Positions 26,321 through 39,600 of a DNA stretch of 64,000 bases are shown here, in pieces. Numbering within the stretch: the first letter of the stretch is position 1; every line of letters starts with the position of its first letter. Source of the stretch: Telopea speciosissima (taxonomy: Eukaryota > Streptophyta > Magnoliopsida > Proteales > Proteaceae); NCBI RefSeq assembly GCF_018873765.1, contig NC_057918.1, forward strand, positions 7,882,862-7,946,861, given 5' to 3'. Made by a program: the position numbers and the translations under genes. The notes beneath the pieces are model-generated. The model did no database searches. It saw only the letters and a list, made by a program, of their open reading frames with translations, and was not told the DNA's origin.

Positions 26321-27656
26321 TGGTTCAGAATTTTTTGGGAATTCTAGACTCTCATTAAAAGAATTCCAAACAATTTTCAAAGCATTAGTTTATAGATTTT
26401 TTTTTTTTTTTTGGGGGGGGGTGGGGTGAGGGGAAAGGGGGGGATGCCATGATCAAAACGAAAAGGTTTCTTTGTACTTGGCTTTGCAATGCAGCGTTGG
26501 CAACCTGAAATGCCCAAAACTAACTGATTGTAAAAAATAAACCAGAAACTTGCTAGTAATCCAAAGTGGAAATTCTGAAGAAAAGAATCTGTGTACTTCA
26601 TATATAATTCTAATGTTTTAGGAATTCTCTTGATGCTCACAACACAAATCAACTGTGCTGCTAAGCTATTATAGCCAAAGTAAACACAAGTCCTTTAGCC
26701 ATTGTTTCACCATTGCTACATGCCGATCTACAAAGTGAAAAGTGAGCCAAAGTTGAATCCCCTCCATAAAAAAGGGTTTCCAGTGACAAAAGTTGTAGAT
26801 ACCTAGATTCATAAACATCCAACCAGAAAATTTCTTCCAGGTTACTTTGATGATAGCCTTTCTTTCCAAGGGAAAAAGACATATTCCTGTTTATATCTTC
26901 GATCCTTCCTTTTTCCCCCGACAGAGAGAAAGTAAGAAGAGACTAAAACAAGAAGGATTTGGGACAAAATTCTCTCTATCTGATTATTTAAAGTTGTGGT
27001 ATTTTAGGTTATGCACTCTACATCACAGAGTGCCCACCACTTGATAGATGACCCTGCCAACCCGATCAATCGATTTTTCCTGGCTGGATCGGAATCAGCA
27101 ACTTGACTCACACCAACTGGTTGAACCATCCCTCTGGTTGAAATCACCAGCTGCCAATCACACCCAAGGCATTGGCCTTAACCACCTCTGCTTAATTCCT
27201 CAGTACATGCAGTTCTTGATTTAGGCTATGTTTGGAAAAAAAAAGCAGTCTAGTATGTACTTGGACCATCCAAGATGGGAGCACCATCAGATCATCGAGT
27301 ACCTGCACCTGCAGCCAAGCAGACCTATCCAGTTGTACATCCATTTGAAAGCAGAAGAACAGAAAACAAGCTAATAGGGTGAATACAATTTCGATTCCTT
27401 TATATGGCACTGTGGTATACTGTTATGTCAGCCGCAATATGATATACACCTCGAGCAGGGTGGAAAAGCCCAGAAATTATTACATAAGACGGACAATTCC
27501 GTACAGATAAAATTTACGAGCTTACATTTTATCAGAAATAAAACTACCTTTTCTCATCAAAACTTGCCTGTAGTATCCCAAACCTATGCTCTGTACGTAA
27601 TCTGCCCTCATAAGGGAGGAGTTCCATAACATGTTAGCAATGAATGATACATGGTC

Positions 27657-30600
27657 TCACTCAGGTAGCTTCAGACGGTTGAACAGCACAAGGAAGCTCT
27701 GCTCGGAAACAACATAAAGGAACCCAAGGTCTGCGCCTTTAACATATGGACCCAAGCCCTAAAAATCACAAGTTGGATATCATGAGATAATGTGGTATAT
27801 TGATTTGCAATTTCCAACCAACCTCCTACTGTTCACCCTACCACTCCACCTTGCAGTACTCAATTCATTTATTCTTTAACTTCTCACTTTCTATCCAGAA
27901 ATTTCAACTCTATGACTAGATAAACAATAAAGGAGACAATTAACAACCTTGCTTTTTTACCCCTAGGGGGTAGCTCAGTTGGCAAGGACCAAAACCTGAC
28001 AATCAAGAGGTCATGTGTTCAACTCTCCCTGGGGGCCCAACTATATATATAAAAAAAATAAAAAAATAAAAAAAAAAACACTATAAAGACAACAATGATG
28101 TTCCAAAGAAGAAAGATATAGGTAAGCATATTCTAATAATCAGCTCACCATAAGTAATCAATGTGCAGTTACTGAGACTGACATCCTCACACCCATCACC
28201 AAATCAATGGACTATAACAATCAAATCAATGCTGTTTCATGAATTGGTTGTAACAGGGAAAATCAATATTATCAAATGATCCAAAATACTACATAATTCA
28301 TGTAGTCAACGGCAACATATTAAGGGTTTTGGTCAACATTGAAGAGGTGAATGGTGAATGGGATGTAGTTTTTGGCAATGGCAATCAGCATGAGAGATAA
28401 GACCGGAATGATGCAAATCCAACAAGTTGGAAACTGGATGTGAGGAAGTATGGACCTCGCACAATGTTTAATACGGACATAACTAAATTCCAGTAAATCT
28501 CTTTACCTTGCCCTTCAGCTGGAGTAGTTCACCATCAACCCATCGTGGATTTCGGAACCCAAATTCAGCTATTCTTCCTTGACCTTTGTAACTAGCAACC
28601 TGAATTTAAAGCTTTAAATCAGTTGCCATATCCAAAGAGACCCATACATAGAGAGGAAAGGTGGGGGGGGATGGAGTAACCTAAGAAAGAGAAAAAAAAA
28701 AAACCAGAACCATAGATAACCGATTGTAGTAACCCCACACTATACAGTTATTTGTTTGAGTTACTGAAATGATATGATTTTCTCCTAAAGAAACTAAAAA
28801 ATTGCTTCATTTGCCCTATTTGAAGATAATTAACCAATGCCCAACAATTTTGAAACTGTAGCATGATGTTATTTTAGAGGTAAATGTAAGGAATAGAAGA
28901 GGGAGGTGAGAAAAAAAAGAACCAAAAGTGGCTGTGAATAAATTAAAAAACCACTAAATGAATAGTCAATACCACTCCTAGCTCATCTGGATACATCCCC
29001 CGGTTAGGTGTACGACACCCTTTCCCAATTTTAGCACGAAATGTAACCTGGTAGAAGAAAAAATAGTTAATAAATATATATATATGTTTATAAAACATAG
29101 ACAGCAATGATAAAAAGAAAGTTAAATAGCTATGAACCTGGCCAGCAGGAACATTAAGATCTCCAGTCAGTTTTACGGCCTCAACATATTCAAAAAACTC
29201 GACATCTGAATGCTCATCTGTGCCATCCACCCCATGCCAGTGACCAAATTTACGTCTCAGCTGTACGACCTCAGTCCCATAAGGACCAAATGCTCCCACA
29301 TACAAGCCTGGACTTCAAAAAGGAGTTCACATCCCCAAATATACTATTTAACCATTAAATAGGAAACCAATAACATAGAGAAGCAGAGATACTAAACCTA
29401 AGAGGAGTTAAATAATAGCATAGGAAATCAATCAAGGCTTTATAAAACTTACCATCAAAGGGGTCTAAATTATCTTTGGAAGTCATGATTCGACTAAAAG
29501 TTGTATGCCCAGAAAGTGAGTTCCACTTTTGGGCCCGAGTAACAGCAAGCTTGACAATCTCACGAACATCTCTAGAAACCTAAAATAAGTTAGCAATTGA
29601 TCAATGCTTTCACAACAAAGAATCACTTGGACAACGAGAAGACAGGGAAGTTGCAATTTAACCATTATAGAAACCTTAAAATAGTGTCCTGCAGCATGAT
29701 GAGGAAACATGTATTCCATATATATATAACACAAGAGAAGAGTTGATTACACAAATAAGACAAAGCAAGCCTATTAGCTTGAAGAGTTGATTACACAAAA
29801 AGAGTGTTTTTGACATAAATTTTTAGAAACCCAAACAGGTAAAAGTATCAAAATTAGATAGGAGTTTACATCCATTGCCATTTCCGGACCATAATAACCT
29901 AAACTGTTGGTTACCAAAGGGAAAGAGAGAATCCCAAGAGGGTAAAAGTATCAAAATTAGATCATTATTGATGCATTGAAAAATCCGCTCCATGGTCAGG
30001 GGAGGGGAGTTTAATCCCACACTGATCGGGTAGTGTGCACCAGTTTGGCTTATGGCCTTGGAAGGGCCTCACCACCCTGAAGCTCGGGCTTTTGGGTTGG
30101 ACGCCATTAAGTGATGTATCAGAGCAGGTTGTCCGTGCACTAGCCATGTGGGGGGCCCATGGCCCAAACTAGGGGAAGTTGATGCAGTGAATGCGCTCCA
30201 TGACCAAGAATGGGAGGGGAGTTTAGTCCCACATTGCTCGGGTAGTGTGCGCCAATTTGGCTTATGAGCTTGGAAGGGCCTCTCCACCCTAAAGCTCGGG
30301 TTTTTGGGTTGGACACCATTAGCTATAAACACCTAACAGTTCATTGTTCTAAACCAAAATAAAAGGTATTAAATCTGTGCTAATCTCACCTTATCTATAT
30401 TCAAAAATACCTTGGCAACATCAAGAGGCAAGAATCAAAATGAAAAGTATTAAATCTGTGCTAATCTCACCTTATCTACATTCAAAAATGCCTTGGCAAC
30501 ATCAAGAGGCATGAGCTCAGAAACACCCTGAGCTGCAACTGCAGTCACTTTGACCTCAGGCACTTTACTCTCTCCAACATCTGCTTCCTTGCTTCTACTT

Positions 30601-33600
30601 GGAACATGAAGCACAAAGGAATCCCTTTTCATATCTATTATTTCAGCTGGGTAGCGAACATACTCATCCTTAGAAGGAATATCTTCCTTGTTATGTAACA
30701 CCCCACCAATAAAAAGCTTCATAGCCATATTTTCTCCCTCTTCCCTTGTGTCCGTATCTTCTCCTACAGCAATCTCATCAGGCTGGATATCATCCACGTT
30801 GCCAGCTTCATCTTCAGAATTTTCAGCAGAACTTGTGGTCTCATTACTTTCCTGTATTAACTGCTCCATATTGTCGCTACCCCCTGTTGTCTCCTCAGGA
30901 ATTTTAATGTTCATGACTTTAAGTTTCAATCCTGGAATTTTATCTTTAAGAAAACTAATTACACTTCTTATGCCTTCTTCATTAGCATCTTTAATATTTA
31001 CATTCTTCTCTTCATGTCTCCCCACCTTGTCTTCATTCACCGGAATGCCTTCTACAGGTGAGCTCTTGATGCCAACAGTGGATAGTTCATCAGTCAGTCT
31101 CGATGCTGACGACGAATTTGTTGAATTTCCTTTGGCCTTCTGCAAGGATACAACCTGTCAAGAGATGCAATGTCAGATGTGATTGGCATAACTGTCAATA
31201 GTAAGCACTCTCCACTAGCAAAACTCCAGTACACGGTAAACGAACAGGACCCAATATAAGCCAAGATTGACTCCTACGAAGATTATATTAAATAATTGCA
31301 GCCACCCATTCATAAATTGCTCACTGGCCTGTTAAAGAATTCTCTTCTAGCCATCAAAAAGAATGCAATAAGTAAGCTGGCTACCATATTACTACATCAT
31401 CTTGAAGTAGTGACAGAGGAACCCCACTATGACTCTCCTACATACACCACATGAACCATATATCATTTGTAGACATTCCTCACTGCCCACCAATTGGGGG
31501 CATATACAGATTTCCTCAACTTGCATTAAGAGCAACTCAAGTAAAAATCTTTCTGAGCAAATCTTCAAGCCACTTCTCAAAGGCTACCACACACAAGCAT
31601 ATATGATAAAATTGCATGGCATCAACCAAGACAAGGAAGATATCTGAATATCAGCACAGTCGATTCTGTTGGTTCTCCTTGAAAGTTGAAATGCTTAGGC
31701 CCAGAAGAGCATACTATATGCAGATTCCTATTAGAATGACAGCCTGTTTACAGGCACAACCTTCACATTGAGCACTAAAAACTTAGATTAGATGCAACAA
31801 ATAAATTATTTTAGTTATTATAATACAAAAATCCTAATAGTACCTGCGTGGTGTAAGTCTCATCCGCCTCTTTGATGACAAAAATTTCAAACAACGGGGT
31901 CCCAGGAGATCCTGTAACTAATTGTCTGGAACAGTGAAACAAACAATTATCAATAGTGCTTTATGGTAGGTCAAAAACGAATCTGAAGCAGAAATATTTC
32001 TACCTTGGACTGTAACACCTTGCCACAAATCTGCCAACGCCAGGGGTTATCCGTACCACTCTTCCAAAAGGATCATCAGAGTCCTTGGAACAACCAAACC
32101 ACCAACCTACCTGCAAATAAATAAAAAAGCATAATTGGCCCACATTAGTAAATCAATAAGTGCAGACTCATATGGTATTCTATGCATCAGAATCAAATGT
32201 AATCATTATATTATATTGGTCAAGAAATTTCATTGAGTGCATTGCTGCTACAAAGTACAAATACAGGTGTGAAATGGATGAGGACCTGCAGTACCAAGAC
32301 CCTTCATTTCACAGAACTCAACTGCATTTAACACACGCAAACACAAAAAAAAACATGGGTGCAAGCGTAGGTTAGGCAAATGCTTTGGATCCAATACATT
32401 CATACCTCTTTTTTTGTTCTGAGTTTTGCTGAGATGAGTAGCAAAACCAGAAAAGACAAGATAAAATGAATAGAAAGGGCGGGGGGGTGTATGTGTGATG
32501 CAGATAAAAACACAGATGTGGGCTTTTTTTAGTGGAAATAAGCTTTAGGTTGGGTTATGTATGATTGTATGTGTTGGGCCTTTGATCCAATGGGTTTTCT
32601 TCGTAATGGCCCACTTTAATGGGCCTATAATATGTCGGTAGAGACTAGGCATACGGGATTAGTTAAGTGTCTTTATTTCTTTATTTTTATGTTATTAAGT
32701 GTTTTTTTTTTTTTGGATGAATAAAAATTTAATTACGAAGAAAAGAGAAGGAATACACAAGCCCAAGGGCAAACAAGGCCGAAGCTAGGAGCTAGCTAGG
32801 GCGCAAAATGGATAGAGGAAGACCCCAGGAGACAACAATGAGCCTGTTCCTTGGGGAATCCTTCACATCCGAGGGGGGGAGAGATCTAATCTTAAATGAA
32901 ACATAAAAAAAGATGGCCTTCCAAATCGTGTCAAAAGAGCAGGAGTTGGACGTACATCTTCTAAGGTTACGTTCCATCCAAATGTGGGAGATAGTGGTAC
33001 AAAAGGCAATCTTGCCAACCTAATCACAAATTGAGTTTCCTCCGAACGTCATATCAATCCAAATCCATTCCCTGCTGAGAGAAAGGGGGGTGCGGCGACC
33101 AGGCCAACAGTGGCGAAGAACACGGGTCCAAATGGAAGAAGCAAAAGGGCAAGTGAAGAACAGGTGATCTACATCTTCAGCCCCATTCCAACAAAGACAG
33201 CAGCTGGGAGAGACCTGTATATGGCGATAAATGAGGAAAGCTTGAGTGGGGAGGCAATTTGCAAGGGCGCGCCAAGCGGTGAGGCTATGGCGGGGGATGC
33301 GTCCTCTAAACCAAATGACTTTGTGCCAAGGACAGGGGGTCCCTCTATGTCTAACCATGTCCCAAGCGGAGTGGGAGCTGAATCTGCCGGCGGGGGAGGG
33401 GAGCCACAAGGTGGTGTCACCTCTACCTCGATACCCAGGGGGATGGGGGGGGAGGGAGCTCCACAGATCAGCAAGGGGGGGAGGGGAGAGGGGGGGACCA
33501 AGAGCCACTGGTGATGATAGAGGCAACAAGGGCTGATCTGTCCAATCCGGAGGAGTAGATGTCGCGGGGGCTCACAATGGAAGAGAGGACACCAGAAGGG

Positions 33601-36600
33601 TGCCATTTGTCCAGCCAAAGGAAGGTGTGCGAACCATCATCAATCCTGCAAGAAATGGTGTCCCTGGCTAAATGCGCACCTTCCTTTGGCTGGACAAATG
33701 GCACCCTTCTGGTGTCCTCTCTTCCATTGTGAGCCCCCGCGACATCTACTCCTCCGGATTGGACAGATCAGCCCTTGTTGCCTCTATCATCACCAGTGGC
33801 TCTTGGTCCCCCCCTCTCCCCTCCCCCCCTCGCTGATCTGTGGAGCTCCCTCGCCCCCATCCCCCCCGGGCATCGAGGTAGAGGTGACACCACCTTGTGG
33901 CTACCCTCCCCCTCCGGCAGATTCAGCTCCCACTCCGCTTGGGACATGGTTAGACAATCGTTATTAAGTGTATTAGTTAGGCTGGATTAGGATTCTATAA
34001 TTCCAGCCCTGTTTTGAGTTGGTTTCCTTCATTATTTTAGTTTCCTAGTCAATTTAGGTTACCTAATTAGTCAACAATTGGTTTAGGCCTTTCCTTTTCA
34101 GTGTTTGAATCTGTTTTTGAGTCTTCTACATAAGTTTGTAAAGGGGACCAGCATTGTACACGAATTTGATGAATAGAGTTTGGCTTTTGCTTTTGGATCT
34201 GTGGTGATTCAGATGCTCCATATTGTGGTGATTCAACAGGTGGGTTGGTGGTGAATCCAACCGGTACCATGTGGTGACAAGCCCAGGCACCGTTAGAGCT
34301 CTAATAGCTCTGCAATCTTGGGGCCAGGTTCTCAACTCCAAACTCTATGGATTCCTAGTGTTATTCAAACGACACAGCAACTAACAAGTCAAAGAAAATT
34401 TCAAGAAATTGCAGGTGGCGGTAGGAGGAAACCAGGTTTGTTTGCAGAGTTCCAACTTAAAGCAGGGGTCATATTAGTGCTTAAGGTTCTGGGGTTCAGG
34501 TTGCCTTTGAAGGGGCTTCCTTTGCTCCAAATCTTAGAGTGAAAGGGATAGGAAGGAGAGAGATCATAAACTAATACGGAAAACTATCGTACCGCTGGAA
34601 GTCTGGAACAGAGATACTGATAGCAGTGGGGAAAGGGATCAACAGGAAAATAAATAAGGAGGGACCAGCAGCAAGGAAGAGGAGAGTGAAACAAGGAGAA
34701 CAGAAGAAAGGAAGAAGTGAAGAAATAGAAGAGATCTTACCAGAAGGGAGAAGGAACTAAAGAAGATGAACTACAGCCACTAGTAGGCCACTCAACACAC
34801 CACACTCATAAGGTATAACTCAAACTCTTATTCATTCTATTCCCATCCATCGTAGATTACTTATGTATAAATAAGAAGTGCAAAATTACCATTCTCATCG
34901 TATATGTTGACGACATCCTTATCTCAAGAATTTTCTAGGACGAGAGTTTGAAATAAAGGATTTGGGAAAGCTAAGATATTTTCTTGGGATTGAAGTTGTC
35001 CGGTCGTCAAAAGGCATATTTCTCTCCCAGAGGAAATACATCCTAGATTTCCTATCTGAAACTGGATTATTGGGCTGTCACCCTAGTGACACACCTTTGG
35101 AGGCTAATACCCGGCTTAAGGAATGTGATGGTGAACCAGTTCACAAGAGCCGTTATCAACTGTTAGTAGGAAAGATGATTTATCTCTCTCATAAGCAACC
35201 TGACATTGCCTTTGTCGTAAGCTCGGTAAGCCAATTTATGCATAATCCCTATTCTACCCATATAGATGTTGTCCTTCGTATTCTCTGCTACTTGAAGTCA
35301 GCACCAGGAAAGGGAATACTTTTATCTCCTCATGATAATTTTCAAGTTGAAGCCTTAACCGATGCTGATTGGGCTGGTTCTCCGGACATAAAGTCTATTA
35401 CAGGGTATTGCACTTTTGTTGGTGGCAATCTAGTCACGTGGCGCAGCAAGAAGCAAAATGTTGTGGCTAGATTAAGTGCTGAGGCAAAATTCCATGCAAT
35501 GGCCCAAGGAATTTGTGAGCTGTTATGGCTTCGAAGTTTACTCCAAGACCTTGGTGTTCCTACTCCTCTTCCGATGATGTTATATAGTGATAATAAAGCT
35601 GCGATCAGCATTGCCCATAACCCAGTGCAGCATGACCGCACCAAGCACGTGGAGATTGACCGACAATTCATCAAGGAGAAGCTTGAAAGTGGATTGGTTT
35701 GTGTACCCTTTGTGAAGTCTGGTGATCAATTGGCTGATGTGTTTACAAAGGGATTGGGAGGGAAAAATTTTCAGCCTTTTTTGTTCAAGTTGGGCATGTG
35801 TGATATCTATGCTCCAACTTGAGAGGGGTGTTAAATTGTAAGAGTATGCCGTGGGGGCATATTTGGGTTTTCCCCTCCACCAACTCTAACTAGTAGAGTT
35901 GGTTAGTGTGGGGGCACATATATAATTTTTCCTATTGAGATTTTATTATAAATAAAGAGCTTGGCTGGTCACATCGATCATTCAAGTATTACAGCCCTAA
36001 TCTGTTCTGCTAACAAAAGTCATCTCAAAATAGAAACCTATTCTACTAGGAAATTAAAATAAACTCAAAAAGGAAACACAATATAACATCCTACGTAATC
36101 TACCCAAATAAAAGAGTACATATTAACCCAAAAAATCTCAACCAAATCCCTACCAGCCCCCTTTGGACAAAAAGGTTGGGTTGAGGCCAGTTCCATCTTG
36201 GCTTGGACTTCCACAGCAGGTCGTGCCGGTCCAACCACGTCAATGCCACTGCATCAAACCCCCCCCCCCCCTCTCAGAAAAAACAATCTTCACGTAATGT
36301 AGATCATGCCTAAACATGACTACATGAGATATGCAAAAAATATAAATTCAAACACAACCAAGTAGATTTTGACATGTCTACCTATTTACAGCAATATATA
36401 ATATTCTATCTATTTTTTGGAGTGTAAACTCTGAAAGATTTGGAAATGAAATATGCACCACATCAAAGTCAAGTGAGTTGCCTTTTGTAACGCCACACAC
36501 TAAGAATATTCAGGCACTTCATAAGTAACCAAATTGAACTTTGTTGAAGAAATATAAAACTGAAAGTTAAGTAAATATGGAGCATAATCATAGTACTGAT

Positions 36601-39600
36601 GACTAATAAAACTTACCAGTCCACTTCCACCAAGCCTACACAACCTTGATGCATCATGATAACGCTCTTCATCAATCGCATTCTGCCCATAAACAGAAAC
36701 AGAAATTAAAATTTAAATGTCATGCTTTCACCAACATAACTTCTGATTTATACAACAACCAAACCTTCAGTTGAGACAATATTTCAGCCACAGCATCCTT
36801 CGATGTTGCTTCTGCAATAGCGTCTTTCAGTTTTGCAGCTTCCTGGAAGTCCTCTTTCTCAATTGCATCTTCTAGTTGAAACTACAAAAGAAAACTAGAA
36901 CTTAGAAGATTTATAGAAGCTGCATGATATTGTTTGGTATGGTAGATAATATATTCCTTAAATATCTTATTAGAATCCAGTCATGAATTTTCCATATGAA
37001 TCCAGCTTTTCCGTAGGGTATAAATCACAAATATTTGATTGCATACTCTGATAACTAAGGGAGAAATAGTTAATTTGCCACTTTGCTAACAGGTTAGCTC
37101 TTGCAACTGATATACAGAATCAGGTGGCTTTGGGATAGAAACATCAAAACCAATGATTGTACAATTTAGACTAGGTCCAAGCTACAAAGATAGTTTGATA
37201 TGCAATAAATTCCTTATCAATAATGTTTCAATGGATAAGCAATATTTAAGGAGGGAACGGAAAAAATTTACAATGTACAATAGTGGATAGTGTATTTCAG
37301 GGTTGCAATCAAGAATCCGAAGAATATTTAATAAGATTGTGGTACACGAAAGTAAATCATTAAAAGGGATGTCAATTCCTTGGCAAATGGAAACAATTAA
37401 TGGGGCAATTTACAAAAAATACACAACCACAAAGGTTTTGATGACAAAGCATCCAATCATAGATCAATAATTTCTTAATATTACTTGCATTGGCAATATG
37501 AGAGGATGGGCCTCAGCACAATGGTAAGGTTGCTACATCGCAACCTAGTGGTCGCAGGTTCGATTCGGGAAACATCCTCTCCACAAAGCAGGGTTAAGGC
37601 TGCCTATGTTATGACCCCACAGTGCCCAGAGCCTTGTGCACTGAGTACACCCTTTTTTAACTCGTATTGGCAATATGGATTTATAAGTGTCAATGGTCAC
37701 TCCACAGGAGCGGGGCCTATGAAGCTCAGTAGTGTCATAATGCACAGACTCAAAGTTGGTCAAACTTGGGCAACCTTGCCCATAATCAAGGATTGAGATC
37801 TCAGTTTCAGACCTGGTTTCGGTCAGGCCCGAAATTAAGACGTGCTGGATCTCGTTTCGAGGTTTCGACCCTGGACTTCATTTCGGCAAGGCCCAAAACC
37901 GAGACAACTCAGAGATTTCGATCAGTTCCGACCGAGATTTAGTTCCATGCCCATACTGATGCACATAAGCAAAATGTCCAAAAGTGTTCGATCACTTTTC
38001 TCAAGGAAAATTTTTCAGGAGCCAAAACTTGCTGGCTTGACAGATCATGTCACATTTCGAAAGCTTATTGTTAAGATGTGGTATATGGTACCACCGGGGT
38101 ATACTTGTCATACCCTGCGGTATATTTGTTTTATTGTTGGGTTTTAGTGTCTACAGCAAGGACTTAAGTATTCTAGTTTAACCTATTATAATATGATAAG
38201 AGGACTGCTGCTAGAGACAGTCAGCTCCTTTCTCTGTCAGCAGTCTCTTCCCCTCTTCTTCAACTACATTGCCGGATCTGATCATCTGTTTCTGATATTG
38301 TTTCCTGGTATCAGAGTGGGATTGAACAGTACTTGAATATCATCTACTAGTTTTGAGAGTCCATCTCAGATTTTTGGTTCCTTTGGTTTGCAGCAACCAA
38401 TTCTACCTTATTTCCTATAAACCCTAGTTGAATATAGACTCGCAGTGAAGGGTTTATTATTTCTGCCATGATCTCTGCTTCCTGAGAAGTGAGGCTTTCT
38501 GTTGTTTTCTCTGCGCATGAGTCTGTATTCTCATTGGTTGCTGATCTACTATGTTTCTGCTGCTCTACACTAGTGCAGATGCTATCTATGATTGAAGTTA
38601 TCATATTCCAGCAAGATCTATTAATTTATTTGATCATCAGATTGTATTCTGGATTTTCTTTACAAAACCCTAATCTGAAAAGAGGATTTTCAAGAGCTCA
38701 CTGCTGAATTCTTGAATATTGGATGATGGATGATCCCAAACCTACTGTGGACAACATTAACGTCCAAATTACATCTATCAAACTCAATGGAGCATCTAAT
38801 TACTTGTTATGGGCCTAGGCAGTTAAGGTCTATATCAATGCTAAAGGTAATATGAAGTATCTCAAATCCGAACCGCCTTCTTCTGATTTCAAAGACTATG
38901 AGGAGTGGATGTGTGAAATTGACACTCTTCTTATATGGTTGTGGAACAGTATGGAACCAGCCATTGCAGTGAATGTTATTTGTTGTAATATGTGTATAAG
39001 GGTAGGATTGTCCTTGGGGTTTCTTTAGGGTTTTACCCTAGGGGCACTATTGTACTTGTACCTCATCTTACTCAATTATAAATAAAGCCTGGCTGGTGTC
39101 TCATTGACACAAGTCAGATTTCCCCAATCAACATGGTATCAGAATGGGGATCCCAACCCTAAGGTACCGCAAGTCTCTCTTCTCTCTCGCGGTTCACTTT
39201 CTCTCCTCTCCTCGATTTTCAAACCTACTGCCTCCTTCTCTCTCTTTCCTTCTTCTCTGACCCATCAACTACTGATCCCATCACCACTAAAGCCCTCGGT
39301 GGTGCTTTCCTAGACCACCGAGGGTCCTTGATCCTTGAACTTTAATGTCTCTCTGTTTTTTTTTTACCCCAAACTTTTGATCTCATGGTCTGAGAAACTT
39401 CTCAAGATCTTCACAGGGATCAATCCCTGCTTTTTGGTTATCGATTTGCACAGGGCCAACCCTGTATGTCGACTTTACAAGATCAATCTCTGAATGCTTG
39501 CTGATCGTACAGAGGGCCAATCCCTGGTTGTCAATCTCACAGGATCAAAATCCTGACTATCGATCTTAAAACCGTATGAGATTGATTTCTTCATGCTCCC

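Larger units (their letters stand above)
24391..27656. other. Intergenic region between CASPL4A and EXECUTER2
   Basis: No gene is supported. It holds the CASPL4A promoter with a CT microsatellite near 24427-24444, the FB1 foldback element at 24885-25050, degenerate GATC-rich repeat sequence at 25380-25530, an Au SINE fragment near 26057 and poly-T/poly-G runs at 26269-26320 and 26399-26430. Confidence 0.55.

Noticed and set aside
27966-28040. Possible tRNA gene
   Set aside because: The A and B boxes are tRNA-like, but the anticodon stem and acceptor pairing fail and an A-rich tail follows; a SINE fits better.
29823-30332. Minus-strand frames with repeated [13 protein letters not shown]-like text
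   Set aside because: These are translations of TRIM LTR sequence, a frequent false gene call in plants.
30688-31182. 164-codon plus-strand frame
   Set aside because: Antisense of EX2 exon 6, whose minus-strand frame has clear homology.
33686-33967. Plus-strand Pro-rich frame
   Set aside because: It is the inverted copy of the LINE arm, a shadow of LINE sequence.
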